The notes beneath the pieces are model-generated. The model ran no database searches. It was not told the origin of the DNA and saw only the letters and a list, made by a program, of their open reading frames with translations. Shown one piece after another: positions 49,926 through 62,800 of a stretch of 64,000 nt of DNA (positions are counted from its first letter, which is position 1; each line of letters begins with the position of its first letter). Made by a program: the position numbers and the translations under genes. Source of the stretch: Sepiola atlantica (Eukaryota; Mollusca; Cephalopoda; Sepiida; Sepiolidae); the NCBI GenBank assembly GCA_963556195.1, contig OY744544.1, positions 42,113,288 to 42,177,287 on the forward strand. Reading direction: 5' to 3'.

Positions 49926-50480
49926 TAACTACTAGCCTAATTATATACACATCAAAATCGAGTATGCACATAATGACAGGGACATTATCATCATAAATAC
50001 GGTGTTCCCACCGAACTTCATCTATTGGAACTTAAGATATTCAATATCCTCCTTAACCACGAAACGAACAGCTGTATTGAAGCTCTCATTCTTCAAATCT
50101 TAAACCTAATTCTATTCATGCTATCCCAAAATAATTATCTACAAAATAACCAACCGTACATTTCATGCCACATAGCTGATATCCTGAACTTCTAAATATT
50201 TTAGGAGTAGACTTTTTTGTCAGCCAGCCTTTAACCTCTTCCTTTCTTAGTGGTCTCTTAAGAGGCTTGTATTTTCGCTAACCTTTTTGGAGTCTAGGAG
50301 ATTGAACACTGGTAGTGGGGTCACTTTCAGGCTTGATTTGTCTGATAACTGACCGATAATGAAAGTAGTTAAGTATCTTTGATAGAGGGCGAGGTAATAG
50401 TCCTTTTCTGTCCGGCACTTTCCCGAGTGATAGTACATTAAAGACAATACATGCATCGTACACAGATTAGAAAAATACCA
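49923..50480. other. No supported gene
   Basis: Two overlapping minus frames (69 and 61 aa) at 50247-50463 lack recognisable content. Confidence 0.4.
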
Positions 50481-50484
50481 ATGA

Positions 50485-50610
50485 AATTACAAAACAAAAC
50501 CCTACTTGTCACTATGGACTTCCCATCATTTTACACCAACATCTCACACAACGTGGAAGTACGAGCTTGTGATGATTTTCTACGTGATATGAATTTCTCT
50601 ATGTGACAAT
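50485..50610 (+). pseudogene. Possible Penelope-like RT fragment
   Basis: One plus frame reads TLLVTMDFPSFYTNISHNVE followed by VRACDDFLRD, which resembles the catalytic start of Penelope-like reverse transcriptases (LVTMDVSSLYTNIPH type). The match is about 35 residues, then stops occur. Neighbouring sequence did not yield other RT motifs. This is a suggestion based on one motif. Confidence 0.4.
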
Positions 50611-50969
50611 TTCTCTAATAATAACTAAGTTCTAAGGCCGCCATTATTTACGAATCCGATTCGCATCGATGACAACGTAAACGACAACCAGCTACCCCAA
50701 TATATCCATGCACGCACGTGAAAGAGTATTACTCCACAATTACCCATGATAAACCACACACTACTACAGATTTTTATATGAACACATGAAGAATAAACCT
50801 TATCAAGTGTTAACGCAGACAAACAGCACAATACTGTTGCACTCAGATTCCATTACTGTTTTACATTTCCCTTGAGAGCGATACAATTGCGACTGGGGAA
50901 CGCTTGTGAATTTGATATTCCCTAGAAACTTCCCTCTTCTGAGGAAGCCGGATAAACTTAAATATTTTT

Positions 50970-51427
50970 TTTTGATCTGTAACGTTAAAATATTAAATAT
51001 TTTTTGTTGATCTGTAACGTTAAAATATTAAATATTTTTGTTGATCTGTAACGTTAAAATATTAAATATTTTTTGTGGATCTGTAACGTTAAAATATTAA
51101 ATATTTTTTGTTGATCTGTAACGTTAAAATATTAAATATTTTTTGTTGATCTGTAAAGTTAAAATATTAAATATATTTTGTGGATCTGTAACGTTAAAAT
51201 ATTAAATATTTTTGTTGATCTGTAACGTTAAGATATTAAATATTTTTTGTTGATCTGTAACGTTAAAATATTAAATATTTTTGTTGATCTGTAACGTTAA
51301 AATATTAAATATTTTTTGTTGATCTGTAACGTTAAAATATTAAATATTTTTTGTTGATTTGTAACGTTAAAATATTAAATATTTTTTGTTGATCTGTAAC
51401 GTTAAAATATTAAATATTTTTTGTTGA
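50970..51427. repeat. 35-bp minisatellite, about 13 copies
   Basis: GATCTGTAACGTTAAAATAT starts at 50974, 51009, 51043 and onward; T-run length makes the period 34 to 36. Each unit holds TAACGTTA. Confidence 0.95.
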
Positions 51428-52035
51428 TCCGTCGCACATAAATTTGAAATATAATGTCTGTTGTTCAGTCAAGTTTAATTCTGAAATATAATTTTTCTTG
51501 ATCTGTCGCAATTTCATTTGAAATATATTTTTTGTTGATCAGCCATGCTTAAATTAAGAATATAATTTTGTTGATCTGTCACATTTAAATTTTAAATAAT
51601 TTTATCTTATCTGTCATGCTTAAATTTGAAATATAATGTTTCTTGATCTGTCATGCTTAAATTTGAAATATAATTTTTCTTGATCGGTCACGCTTAAATC
51701 TGAAATATTGTTTTTTGTTGATCTGTCGAGCTTAAATTTGAAATATATTTTTTGTTTATACGTCACGCTTGAATTTGAAATACATTTTTGGGGGATTGTC
51801 AAGCTTAAATTTGAAATGTAATTTATATTGATCTGTCACACATAAATCGTAAATATAATTTTTGTCGATCTGTTACACTTCAATTTTAAATAAAAATATT
51901 TGTTGATCAGCCACGCTTAAATTTGAAATATAATTTTTGTTGATCTTTCACACTTAAATTTGAAGTATAATATTTGTTGATCTGTCACGTTAAAGTTTCA
52001 AATACGCACTTCTATCACTAAACGCAAAGATTAAA
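51428..52035 (+). repeat. Diverged minisatellite continuous with module M
   Basis: About 14 units of 37-40 bp read TTGATCTGTCACGCTTAAAT then TTGAAATATAATTT with many changes. The last unit passes into CACTTCTATCACTAAACGCA and TTAAATGGACG, the same continuation as module M at 38200. Confidence 0.85.
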
Positions 52036-53080
52036 TGGACGTTTCTTTAGACTTTATTTGTCATCTGAAAACCGCCCAACAAAATCCCTTGAGTTATCTG
52101 ACCGAAAAAAAAACGCATTTAAATTATCGGATGGAGTTCCTGCAGTTTTCATTAATTTTCAAAGCCGCCATGAAACAATATCTTTCACGGAATCAGCAGT
52201 TCATAATTGAACGTTGAACGCGTAATTCAATCCAATGTTCAATTCTCGCACAATGTGTCATTGCATCAGACTTAAATTCTTACAAGAACTTCAAAAATAA
52301 AATTCCTACATTTTAATGAACTAAGAATTTGACCTCTCAGCCCAATAACAATCGGTTTTTATTTAGATTGGTTTCTTTATCTTACGGCATATCAACACTT
52401 TTTTACTATTTAATGCTGAACTCAGTCACTTTGATGAAAGTGGTTTTATGCTTCAAATTTTTAATATCTTCATTTATTATTTTTTATGCTTTGTTTTGTA
52501 TTTGGTTTGCAAGTAATCAATTCTTTTTAATCCATATTTCGAATAATAGACTTTGTTATGAACGTGTTGCAGCCTGCGTCGTAATAATATGCTAAGACAT
52601 TTCGTGTCCGTACGTATGTTATCACATTCCACCTCTAAAAAATTAGATCGTCCGATCGTCAAACATGACACAATTGAAAATTAACTAAAGTACAAAAATT
52701 TCGACTTTACCCATTTTAAAATGAATTGTTTCAAAATCGAATTCTGTCGTCTCGTCGACTTAACCAATCGTAAAAACTTATTCTTTGCATTCTTTTTATT
52801 TGAACGTGATTTTAATAAACATGCAACTCTTACGATATCAAATAAACGAATTAAGAAAGTGACATTCGTTTTATTTATTTATCCAACAACTACCTTTACG
52901 GTAAGAAGAAAGGGACTAGTTGAAGATATTTGCATTGTTACAATAAATAAATGCAACTGTTAAAAAGTTCGTTGCCTTTATTATAAAATCTGAGCTGACA
53001 ATTAATTTTACGCATGAAGAGACAATTTTTTCTTTATATTTTTAAAACTTACATACATTTATTTCAAAAGAAATATTATT
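52036..53080. other. No supported gene
   Basis: AT-rich DNA with frames of 60-88 aa and no recognisable content. Confidence 0.5.
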
Positions 53081-53152
53081 ATCAAGAATAAATTATACGG
53101 ATAAAGATGATGGCCGTAGAATTTCCACGAGGTCCTGCTAAAAAAAAGAGAA

Positions 53153-53199
53153 ATAACAATAACAATAACAATAACAATAACAACAATAACAACGGTAAC

Positions 53200-53268
<69 letters not shown>
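53153..53268. repeat. (AAC)n(AAT)n microsatellite
   Basis: AAC/AAT mixture to about 53200 then pure AAT. The poly-Leu minus frame is an artefact. Confidence 0.97.
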
Positions 53269-53467
53269 CTGTAAATATTTAAAATAAATACAGCGTCGTG
53301 GTATAGATACAAGTAGAGGACGAGCATTACAGAGTGATTACTGTTAAGTTAAGGCGAAACCGGTCGGCTGACCTGTTCTTTAACTTGTAATCATGAACGA
53401 TAAAATATTCTTCTGTTCATACTGGCAGTAATAAAATAATGTACTTCCAAAAAAATCATTATATGTA

Positions 53468-53475
<8 letters not shown>

Positions 53476-53555
<80 letters not shown>

Positions 53556-53576
53556 TGTGTGTGTGCGTGGGTGTGG

Positions 53577-53612
<36 letters not shown>
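53476..53612. repeat. (TA)n(GT)n(TA)n microsatellite
   Basis: TA, then about 35 bp of GT with few breaks, then TA again. Confidence 0.97.
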
Positions 53613-53614
<2 letters not shown>

Positions 53615-53910
53615 CATTGATATGTAAGCCATTAGCGATGATATATATATATTTTTTTTTACATTAATCTTATATTTCGGAATAAATTCCTTCTTCAGAG
53701 GTGACCAGTTATTGAGTCATTTTTTTTTATCAAAAACAAGAATAACCAAACTTATTTCTTTGTTACTTGATAAAACGTCTTCCGCACTGGTGGTGTTGGC
53801 GGCCATGATTCAAATTCCGGTGTCGAACGGAGTAATATTGGTTGGTCGTCCATTTAAAGCATTGTTGTATATGTTAATAAAATTGATATGTAAGCCATTA
53901 ACAATGCGAG

Positions 53911-53996
<86 letters not shown>

Positions 53997-54066
53997 CATT
54001 AATCTTATATTTCGGAATAAATTCCATCTTCAGATGTGACCAGTTATTGAGTCATTTTTTTTTATT
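53615..54066 (+). repeat. Duplicated (TA)n-containing segment
   Basis: TTGATATGTAAGCCATTA occurs at 53617 and 53883. CATTAATCTTATATTTCGGA and GTGACCAGTTATTGAGTCAT occur after each TA tract (53663-53720 and 53998-54055). The second TA tract (53917-53992) is much longer than the first. Confidence 0.88.
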
Positions 54067-54104
54067 ATCAAAAACAGGGTTCAGGATTTGTGGATGGATT
54101 TGAG

Positions 54105-56445
54105 ATCCCTGGAGTGGCATAATGTGGGTCATCCATAACAGGGTGGATTTTACGGAGAAACCGACGGTTGCGCAGCGTTATTCGATTGCTCCCATCTACC
54201 CGCACTCTGTACTGCCGGTTACCATGTGTCTCCACGATCCTCCCTGTCTTCGTCCATCGACGAGGGTAATTACCATCCTGGTTCTAGATCTGAATAAATT
54301 CTCCAACTTGGAGTTCCCGCAGTGGACGACAATGCTGATTATAGAACTGCCCGTTCCGCATATGCCTCTTCGCCATTGCCAACTACCTTTGTTCGCCTAT
54401 TTCTTTCCATTGTTTCCGGGTTTGATATTTATCCCGTAGGACTGAAAGATGGTCTCTAATGATTCAATCATATAGGATTACGGCTAGAGATATGTTAAGG
54501 TCCTGGACAGGAGTATTGCGATGGTTTAGTAGCGCCTGAGCAGCCTGATCATAACATAGGCGTCCATAGCTGTCCATATTGTCAGCTAGTATTCGTTTTG
54601 CTGTCTTAACGGCTAACTCTGCGCGGTCGTTGCTCTGAGCGTAATATGCTGATGAGGTACGTTTACGTATACCCCAGTTCCTTAAAAAGGAGTCATACTC
54701 CTGTGACTCAAACGGTGGTCCTCTGTCTGCAGAGATTTCCTCCGGTGACCCATAAGTACAGAACCAAGTTCTCAAGGTATCGCATACAGTTTTGGCCCTC
54801 CCCGATGTCATTAGGGCCACTACCACCCATCCCGTATATCGATCAGCCTATACTAGATAGTTCCTGCCCTGTATATCAACAAAGTCTACGACAACTTGTT
54901 GGAATGGAAAATATGGGTCTGGTGGTGACATCAAGGGCTCCTTGGTCTGAGATGGTGCAATTGTGTTGCATGTGCGGCACTGGGATCTGCTTTGTCGGAT
55001 GCTAGCATCCAAACCCGGCCAGAACAATCGTTGTCTCGCGTTCGCCAGCATACCGTTTACGCCCTGAGCGCAGAATGAAGGGATTCCAGTACCTCTGCAC
55101 GAACTTGTCGAGGTATTAGGATGTTGTTTCCCTTTATAATGACTCCCTAGGTAGTATATTTCTTCCTGCATAGGCCAGAAAACCCGATCTATAGATGGGA
55201 GGTCATTGCGTGATTGGGAAAACCCATTTTGGATCAGATCTCTTAAGGTCCCGCATTCTTCATCTGTGGCTGCCGCGGCGACAATCCTTTCCCGTGTAAT
55301 AGCTTTCAACTTAGGGTCGTTTTCATACATCGACGTGAAGGCAGTTTTGACTGCAGTGTCGATCATTTGGTCAGGGTTTCTTGATGGGGTACCTGATGGG
55401 TATCGGGATGCGCAATCCGGGGATAAATTAAGTTTTCCGCGGCGATGTTTTACTTGGAAGCGGTATATTAGTGTACTTTCCTTGAAGTTCAATAGGCGGG
55501 TTTTTTTAATATTTTCCAGGGCCTGGTTAAAAAATATTATAATTAATGGCATGGGATCCAATGTTACCAGCAAATCCGGACATCCAAGTATGAACATTCG
55601 GCATTATTCTAATCCGTAGACAAAAGCTAACGCCTCTCCTTCCACTGGTGCATATTGCGATTCTGCGTCGTTGGTAAAACGGGACCCAGCCAGAATGAGT
55701 TTCCAGTGGCCATCCCCACAACTCCTGTTTACTTCGCCCTCACATTTACAGTGTTTCTGTAATCTGTCGCCAGCCCGGTTACCCTTCTCAATCCTCTTCA
55801 CTATCACTCTCTTCGATTCTTGGAATATGCTCTCCAGTGTCTCGACCCAATAGAATTTTCTGTTCTTTGTCCTCAATAGTTCTCGGAATGTGGCCATAAC
55901 TTCTGCTTGTGAAAAGGCAAACGACATCTGATTCACAAGTCCAAACCAGGATCTAACCCCAGTGATGTTTGTGGGGTAGGGAATTTAAGGATGGTTTCTG
56001 TCATCTTTTTTGTGGGTCGAACAGCTATTTGCAGTGACCAGAAATCCTGCGAATTCTATCTCCATTTCAGCAAAATTAAACTTATCCGGATTAAATACAA
56101 TCCCCTTGTCTGCGCAGCGACTGATATAGTCAACCGTGTGCCAGAACGATGGCTCTATTGAATCGTCCCATAGGAGGCTGTCGTCTATGCATCGGGTCTT
56201 ACGTGCCATATCCACTGTGATGTTATCAAACCGACGGGTGTATCCGTCCCCTGATCCATGGAATCCTTGAGGGGCCCGACAGTACCTATATCGGCCCCAC
56301 TCGGTGATGAATGTAGTGGCATCCCGTGCGGCTGAAAATAGCGGTAGACTGTGGTATCCATTCAATGCGTCAAGGATCGTTTTCCTGGTGTATCCCGGTA
56401 TCATCAGAACCTGATGAAAGGTTACTTGAAGTGTGATCCTCCTAA
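54105..56445 (-). pseudogene. Ty3/Gypsy pol remnant (RT, RNase H, integrase)
   Basis: Read leftward from 56445. The reverse transcriptase (frame 55985-56473) includes ILDALNGYHSLPL, FITEWGRYRY, APQGFHGSGDGYTRRFD and CIDDSLLW at the catalytic site, then FNPDKFNFAE. Next comes RNase H (GHWKLILAGSRF, APVEGEALAF near 55610-55720). The integrase zinc region follows (NARQRLFWPGLDA, CRTC in 54848-55597), then the core (SADRGPPFESQEYD, AELAVKTAKRIL in 54464-54826). Last is a basic C-terminal part with GNRQYRVRVDGSNR near 54180. At least four frame breaks make it inactive. Gag, protease and LTRs are not found. At its 5' end it is cut by the neighbouring LINE. Confidence 0.9.
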
Positions 56446-59400
56446 GAGACGATATAGACAGCGAATGCACCAAAGCTGGAATAGGCTGGGCGTGTTTGAA
56501 CTATCAGAGCAAAAACTTGCAGGGCAAGCCCGGCTGATTAGAACTAATTAATTTTTATCTGCTATTGACATTGAAGAACTAAAAGAGAAATTGAGAGAGA
56601 AGAAAAGTCTATGGTAGAAACAACAACAAACTCTGAGAGCTAAAATATTGTAACTAATGGTAATCAGGCTGTTTCCACAGATGCAATAGTAAAACATATG
56701 ATAGAACATGGGATGACAGAAGAATATATTGATATTTGCAGATTGTTAGACGAGAACCTAAGAGCTGGCAATTTAGAACAGCCCCGAACCTGACTTAAAA
56801 CTGTCACGACCAAAGTGAATGATGTCTTGCCATTTGTATTAATAAATAATCTTGATCAGTGTAATAAAGTTATTAAAGTTGCTGCCAATACTGTATCAAA
56901 TCTACTCAGAGTAGAAAAACGGAAAGGGAAGTAAAGAAGGAGCCCTGGTTGAAGAAAACATTTAAATGGTTAGATAAAACAACTTAGAAAGGATTTAAGT
57001 AAAGTGCAAGCTGTCGAAAATGGCGAACTCAAAAGTCAGATCGCTAGTGAAAAACCAATCCGTAAGTTTTACATACACTGAAAAGGTTTGAAGTGTGTAA
57101 TGTAAGAATTAACACAGCGTAGCAAAGTCTGCCAAAGTTAAACGTTACAGCGACAGAATTGAGCAGTATCGACATAACAGACTGTTTGAGAACAACCAGA
57201 ACTCCTTTTTGAACAACTAGAAGAAATTGAAAGAGGGAATGACGTTATACCTGATGCTGACCAATTTAATGCATTCTGGAAAAGCATCTGGGAAAAGGAA
57301 ATAAAACATCAAGATGATACATAATGGATCAAATATATTGAAAGGGTGGTGTCCTCTGGAATAGAACTACAAACGAATATAACAGTCGCTGTTGAGATGC
57401 TGAAGGAGAGGGTTAAAAAGCTTTCAAATTGGAAAGCACTTGGACCTGACGGAGTCCAGGTATACTGGTTTAAAAACCTTCTGGCTCTTCACCCACTTCT
57501 TGCAAAAATGAAAAATGGATGTTTGACGACAGGTAGCTTCCCTAAATGGCTGACAAAGGGCACCACAGTCATTATCCTAAAATATAAAACAAAAGGGGGT
57601 GAAGTGATAAACTTTAGACCGATCACGCGCCTCTCAGTTATGTGGAAAGTTTTCACTAGCATATTGTCTGAAAGTATTTATGGTCATTTGGACCAAAACA
57701 AATTGCTGCCTGAAGAACAGAAAGGCTGCCGAAAAAGATCACATGGCACCAATGACCAGCTTCTGATCGATAAAATGATCATGAGAAACTTCAAACGAAG
57801 AACTACTAACCTTGCCATGGGGTGGGTAGATTATAAGAAAGCATTTGACATGGGCCCTTATTGATACACAAATGCCTGGAGATTTTCGTAATAGCCTTCA
57901 ACATTCAAACAGCTTTAAATAATAGGATGAAGAATTGGAAACCCAATTTAACTTCAGGAGCTGTTGCATTAGGTAAAGTGAAAATCAAGAGAGGCATTTT
58001 CCAGGGCGATAGTCTTTCCTCTTTGTTTTTTGTCATTAGTCTGATCCCAATGACACTTCTCTTACGTAATTTGAAGGTAGGATAATGACTTGGGTAAGTA
58101 CTTCTTACAGTTAGCCACTTACTATTCATGGATAACCTTAAGGTTATTGGAAAGAATGAAACCCAACTAAATACCCTAATGAACACGGTTAAATTATTTA
58201 GTTACAACATACGAATGGAATTTAGCATCACTAAATGTGCCATTCTTGTTATAAAAAAGGGTAAACTTGTCCATTGAGATGGCCTTGAACTCCTAACAAC
58301 AGATAAATAATGTAGACAGTGAGAAGGGCTACAAATACTTGGGAACTCTGGAAGCGGATAAGATTTAAAACAAGGAAATGAAAAACCAGGTCACAGATAT
58401 TCTGGATTATTCATAGGCTGGACAAAAGAAGAATTAAGGCATCTAAACCAGAAGACTAGGAAACTAATGACTATGAAAAATGCCGTACATCTGAAGGATG
58501 ATACTGACCGACTCTACGTTAAAATAAATGACGGGGGAGTAGAAGTAGGAGGACGAGTAAGTATGGAAGACTGTGTGAATGACGCAGAAAAAAAGAATTA
58601 GAAAAATACATAATCTAGAACACAGAGAGGCTAATCACCGCAGCAAGATACACCGTCAAAATGAACAATACATGGAACAAAGAAACAAGAGACAAAACGA
58701 GAAAATAACACTGGGAAGAGATTCATGAGAAAGGCAAAAGAAGAGACTCGCGAAAACACCTGGACATGTCTACACAAAAGAACATCTACACATATAAACG
58801 AGATCACTACTAATAGCCGCACAAAACAATGCGATTTAAACTAACTATAGTAAAGCTATGATTGATAAAACCTAGGAAAACAGCAAGTGTAGACTCTGTC
58901 GACAAAGAGACGAAACCATAAATCACATATGTAAATGCAGCAACCTTGTCCCAAAAGAACACAAGAACAGGCATGACTGTGTGAGGAAGGCAGTACACTG
59001 CAAACAACTGACTTTTGAACACTCATGCAAGTGGTTCAGACACGAATCGGAGGCAGTACTAGAAAAAGAAAATCACAAAATTCTCTGGGACATTGAAGTC
59101 AAACAGATAAACTCATCCAAGCAAGGATACCAGGTGTTATAATAGTCAACAAGAAGGAAATATTCTGCCAAATCGTAGAGAACTGAAAGTGATATGGAAC
59201 ATAAAGAAAGTCAATATATACCAATAATCGTAGAACCACTAGGAACAGTCCCGAAAAAAATGACTGGCGGAAATTGGAACCAAAGGAAAGACTATACAAC
59301 GGACAGCAATTATTAAAACAGCTTAAATCTTACGGAAAATCCTCATATGCGAAAACCAACTCACATAAACTGCAAACTCTAACTAGTCACATGGAAGCTG

Positions 59401-59640
59401 CAATAGAAATAAAACAAAAACAAAAACATAGAACCACATGAATAGAAGAGAACTAAAACTGTAAGAATTTTCAATAAATGCCCCCACCACCACCACCACC
59501 ACCACAAAAAAAGGAATAGCACCAGTGTCGGCGAATACCACACAAAAGAGTCGTAAAAGGGGCAAAGAGAAGAATCAAAAGACCGAGGAGGGACAGCATT
59601 AACAAGACCTCCACTCGAAGAATGCGGAGAGTACTGGGAC
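56430..59640 (+). pseudogene. RLE-type LINE ORF remnant (R2/R4/NeSL-like)
   Basis: The order of blocks is RQRMHQSWNRLGVFELSEQK near 56450, an early domain, a long basic linker with many stops, GPDGVQVYWFKNLL (57442 onward), NFRPITRLSVMWKV, LLPEEQKGCRKRSHGTNDQL and WVDYKKAFD (RT fingers and palm, frame 57346-57864), then FQGDSLSSLFF. Near 58790-58960 are LLIAAQNNAI and CRLCRQRDETINHICKC, a CCHC knuckle. KILWDIEV and PIIVEPLGTVPKK near 59080-59260 fit the restriction-like endonuclease end. The 3' UTR (about 59620-59870) repeats GGAGAGTACTGG twice and ends in GTGAG(TAG)n. Numerous stops make it inactive. RLE-type assignment is from family knowledge. Confidence 0.85.
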
Positions 59641-59867
59641 CTTAGCGAGGTTTATTGCCACCCAAATGCCAGAAAAGACCAATGGTCGTTGCCAGTGAGA
59701 AATCAATGGTAATCGGTTGTTGCAATAACGCAAAGCCATGTGCAATGGTTATCGAAAGAGGTGGAGAGTACTGGAAATCTGGGGAGAATTTTTGTCACTC
59801 GAACTCCAGGAAATACCACCCAGTTATTATCATTGAGCAATTACTGATAAACACATGCGTGAGAACG

Positions 59868-60091
<224 letters not shown>

Positions 60092-60092
<1 letters not shown>

Positions 60093-60403
60093 TAAAGTCT
60101 CGAGCGTATCGATTGAAGACGATGTAATATTTATTGTGAATTTTAATGTTAACTAATAAGAAGCTTCTGAGATGTCACTTCGGGGGTCGGGAGATAATAT
60201 TTTTCCTTTTTTTTTAGTTGAACGTAATTGGAACCAAAAAAGTAGTTAGTCACGTTAGAGAACAAAAGTTAACGTTATTTTTTTAATTTCGACCGAACGT
60301 TTGATAAATTTGCATCAATTTATTAGACAAACATGGGAGGGGAATCTATCGTCTTTTTATTTATTTAAGAGTATCCTCGAAAACTTATACTATATAATTA
60401 GGT

Positions 60404-60404
<1 letters not shown>
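60092..60404. other. No supported gene
   Basis: AT-rich spacer. Confidence 0.5.

Positions 60405-60471
<67 letters not shown>
60405..60471. repeat. (TA)n microsatellite
   Basis: TA tract. Confidence 0.95.
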
Positions 60472-60476
<5 letters not shown>

Positions 60477-60539
60477 TTTATTTACTTATACATTTTTTTT
60501 ATTCTTTTCGTAAATGTGTCTTCATGTATGTGTGATAGT

Positions 60540-62345
60540 GCACTTTGAACCTCATGAAAATGAGAGAAACACTATCCCTGTGACAGGATCACAGGTAAAC
60601 TAAGCCTGGGCCTGGTGTTGCCACAAACACCAAACCATCATAAATGTCTATAAATACAAATAAACGCCGTGGGACTCAGAAAAAAGATCTGAGTGTCATG
60701 TATGGCAGGTACTCCCTCGATGGGGGACCCGGTCCACATTCTGCGAATGTTGGCTCCATTGATTTCAGGAACAAAACCACGGAGAAAAAACAGGTAAGTA
60801 ACCCATCAAATTCCAAATATGATATGGACACTGACCAAATACAAGAAAGCAAGAATGAAAATGACAGACCAAAAAGCCATAGAAATAAATGGGCCACAAA
60901 AGAGAACAGATCAAGCAAGACAGATACTCAAGAGAGGGTGGTTCTCGGAGATGGAATTAACGGAAATTAAACATAAGATAAATGGCGCGACAGATCAAGA
61001 CACACCACTTGACGAAAATTCCCCAGAAAGAAGACGAGAAAAACATAAACACAGAAACTGAAGAAGGCGAAGACGACGAAACTATAAAACTATCTGAGGA
61101 AGAAGCAAGAGAAGTGAAAAATATCAAACGATTAATGTCCGAGAACAAAACAAAACTACCATCCTTAAGGAACGAAGATTGGAAGAAGTTAAAAGTTGAA
61201 ACAGAGAAAGTAAACAGAGTACTCACGTACATCCCAACAGACACTATCACAGATCTAAACAACTTGATATATGCAGGGGCAAAATCAATAAGTATGAAAC
61301 TAAAAAGGGAAAAGAAGACTGGCCAAAAGAATGGGCAGACGAAATCTGGATGGGAGATCAGACTGGAAACCCAGATCACCGAACTTCAAAAGGAAGCAAA
61401 TACCGTAAATATGATGAAGGAGAACAGTAAACGATGGAAGAGCATAAATACGAATCGCAAGGACAGACTAAATAAAAAACATGAAGAACTAAAACAAAAG
61501 ATAGCAGCAAAAGAAGGAAGATTGAAACGATACAGATACAAATCGGAACAATACAAACAGAACAGGACCTTTGAAAACAATGAAAGCTAGTTTTACAAAA
61601 ACGTAAACGGAGAAAGAACAACAACAGTACAACTGGACAAGACAGAAACAAAATATTTCTGGAGCAAGATATGGGAAAGACTGAAGCTCACAACAAAAAT
61701 GCTAAATGGCTGAAAGACATGAAAGATAAACTTCTAGAAATTAAAGAAGGAACGGAAACAGAAATTAATGAAGAAACTATTAAGACAACACTAAAGAAAA
61801 TGGCAAACTGAAAAGCACCAGGTCACGATGGAATACATGCGTACTGGTTCAAAGAATTCACGACCCTAAATGAAAGGCTAGCACAGAAACTGAGAGGATG
61901 TATCAATAAAACAGACATACCAGAGTGGATGACCAAAGGAAGGACAACGCTCATACAAAACGACGCCAAGAAGGGAACGAACCCAAGCAATTACAGACCA
62001 ATAACCTGTTTACCGACAATGTGGAAAATCCTAACGACACAACTGAGAGAGCAACTTTACCATTCCCTGAACAGTCGTGTGCTACTTCCCGAGGAACAAA
62101 AAGGATGGCAGAAAGGGAAAAGAGGGACGCATGATCTGTTATACATAGATCAAAAGATCTTGAAAGAAGTTAAAAGCAAGAAAAAGAACATATATATGAC
62201 ATGGATTGACTACAAGAAAGCCTACGACAGAATCCCTCAAGCATGAATAATTGAATGCTTAAAAATGTACAAAATATCCGGTAGGATTATTAATCTCATC
62301 AAGAAAGCAATGGTAATATGGAGATTAGAACTGACAGCTGATCTG
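60540..62345 (+). pseudogene. Second RLE-type LINE, 3' truncated
   Basis: Related to the element at 56430. After a leader (60540-60800), fragments read RTDQARQILKRGWFSEMELT (about 60908), then in the 202-codon frame 60982-61590 a highly charged linker with IKRLMSENKTKLPSLRNEDW and KKHEELKQKIAAKEGRLKRY. RT parts follow: NYRPITCLPTMWKI, LLPEEQKGWQKGKRGTHDLL and WIDYKKAYDRIP (frame 61929-62246). It stops soon after, near 62345, without the rest of RT or the endonuclease. At least three frame breaks and stops occur. The region between 61590 and 61929 holds the frameshifted GHDGIHAYWFKEF-type block. Confidence 0.88.
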
Positions 62346-62361
62346 TGTGAGAACTCCTAGT

Positions 62362-62391
62362 GGGTACAAATAATAATTATTATTATTATAC
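62362..62391. repeat. Short AAT/ATT microsatellite at LINE truncation
   Basis: AATAATAATTATTATTATTA marks the end of the second LINE remnant. Confidence 0.8.
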
Positions 62392-62598
62392 GTCTATATT
62401 TCATATTTTTTCAAATACAAAAAATATACAAATGCTATTGAATATCCTTACACTGTCTTTATGGTACCGCTGTTGCATTTCCAATTGTCCTTTGTTTTTT
62501 TTTCCTTTTCGTAGCCGTGTTGTTCTTCGTCGTTTCTTACTTTCTTTGTCGCCGTGTTATTCTTCGTCGTTTCCTTCTTCCTCGGCCGTGTCGTCTGT

Positions 62599-62800
62599 GG
62601 CACAAGGTCGGAAGGTGGGAAGAATAAGTCAGCACACAATAGATAGTGCATTCTGGTCCCTTCGGCATTTCCCAGTGAGGCGCCTCAAGCAGTTAGCCAT
62701 CAACTAACTCCTCCCCAAAGCGAGAGGAGCGGGACGGAAAGGCCTGGGATGGTGGACTTCCTAGAGCTACCAAGAACTAATACCACCGCCCGACAGATTA
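62599..62800 (+). repeat. SINE-like repeat J, copy 2
   Basis: GGCACAAGGTCGGAAGGT, GAGGCGCCTC, CCCAAAGCGAGA, GGCCTGGGA and GGACTTCCTAGAGCT match 46028-46230. Frames across it are shadows. Confidence 0.7.

Noticed and set aside
53615..54066. LTR pair of the neighbouring Gypsy element
   Set aside because: The repeated parts are short, contain TA tracts and lack TG...CA ends; both copies lie on the same side of pol.
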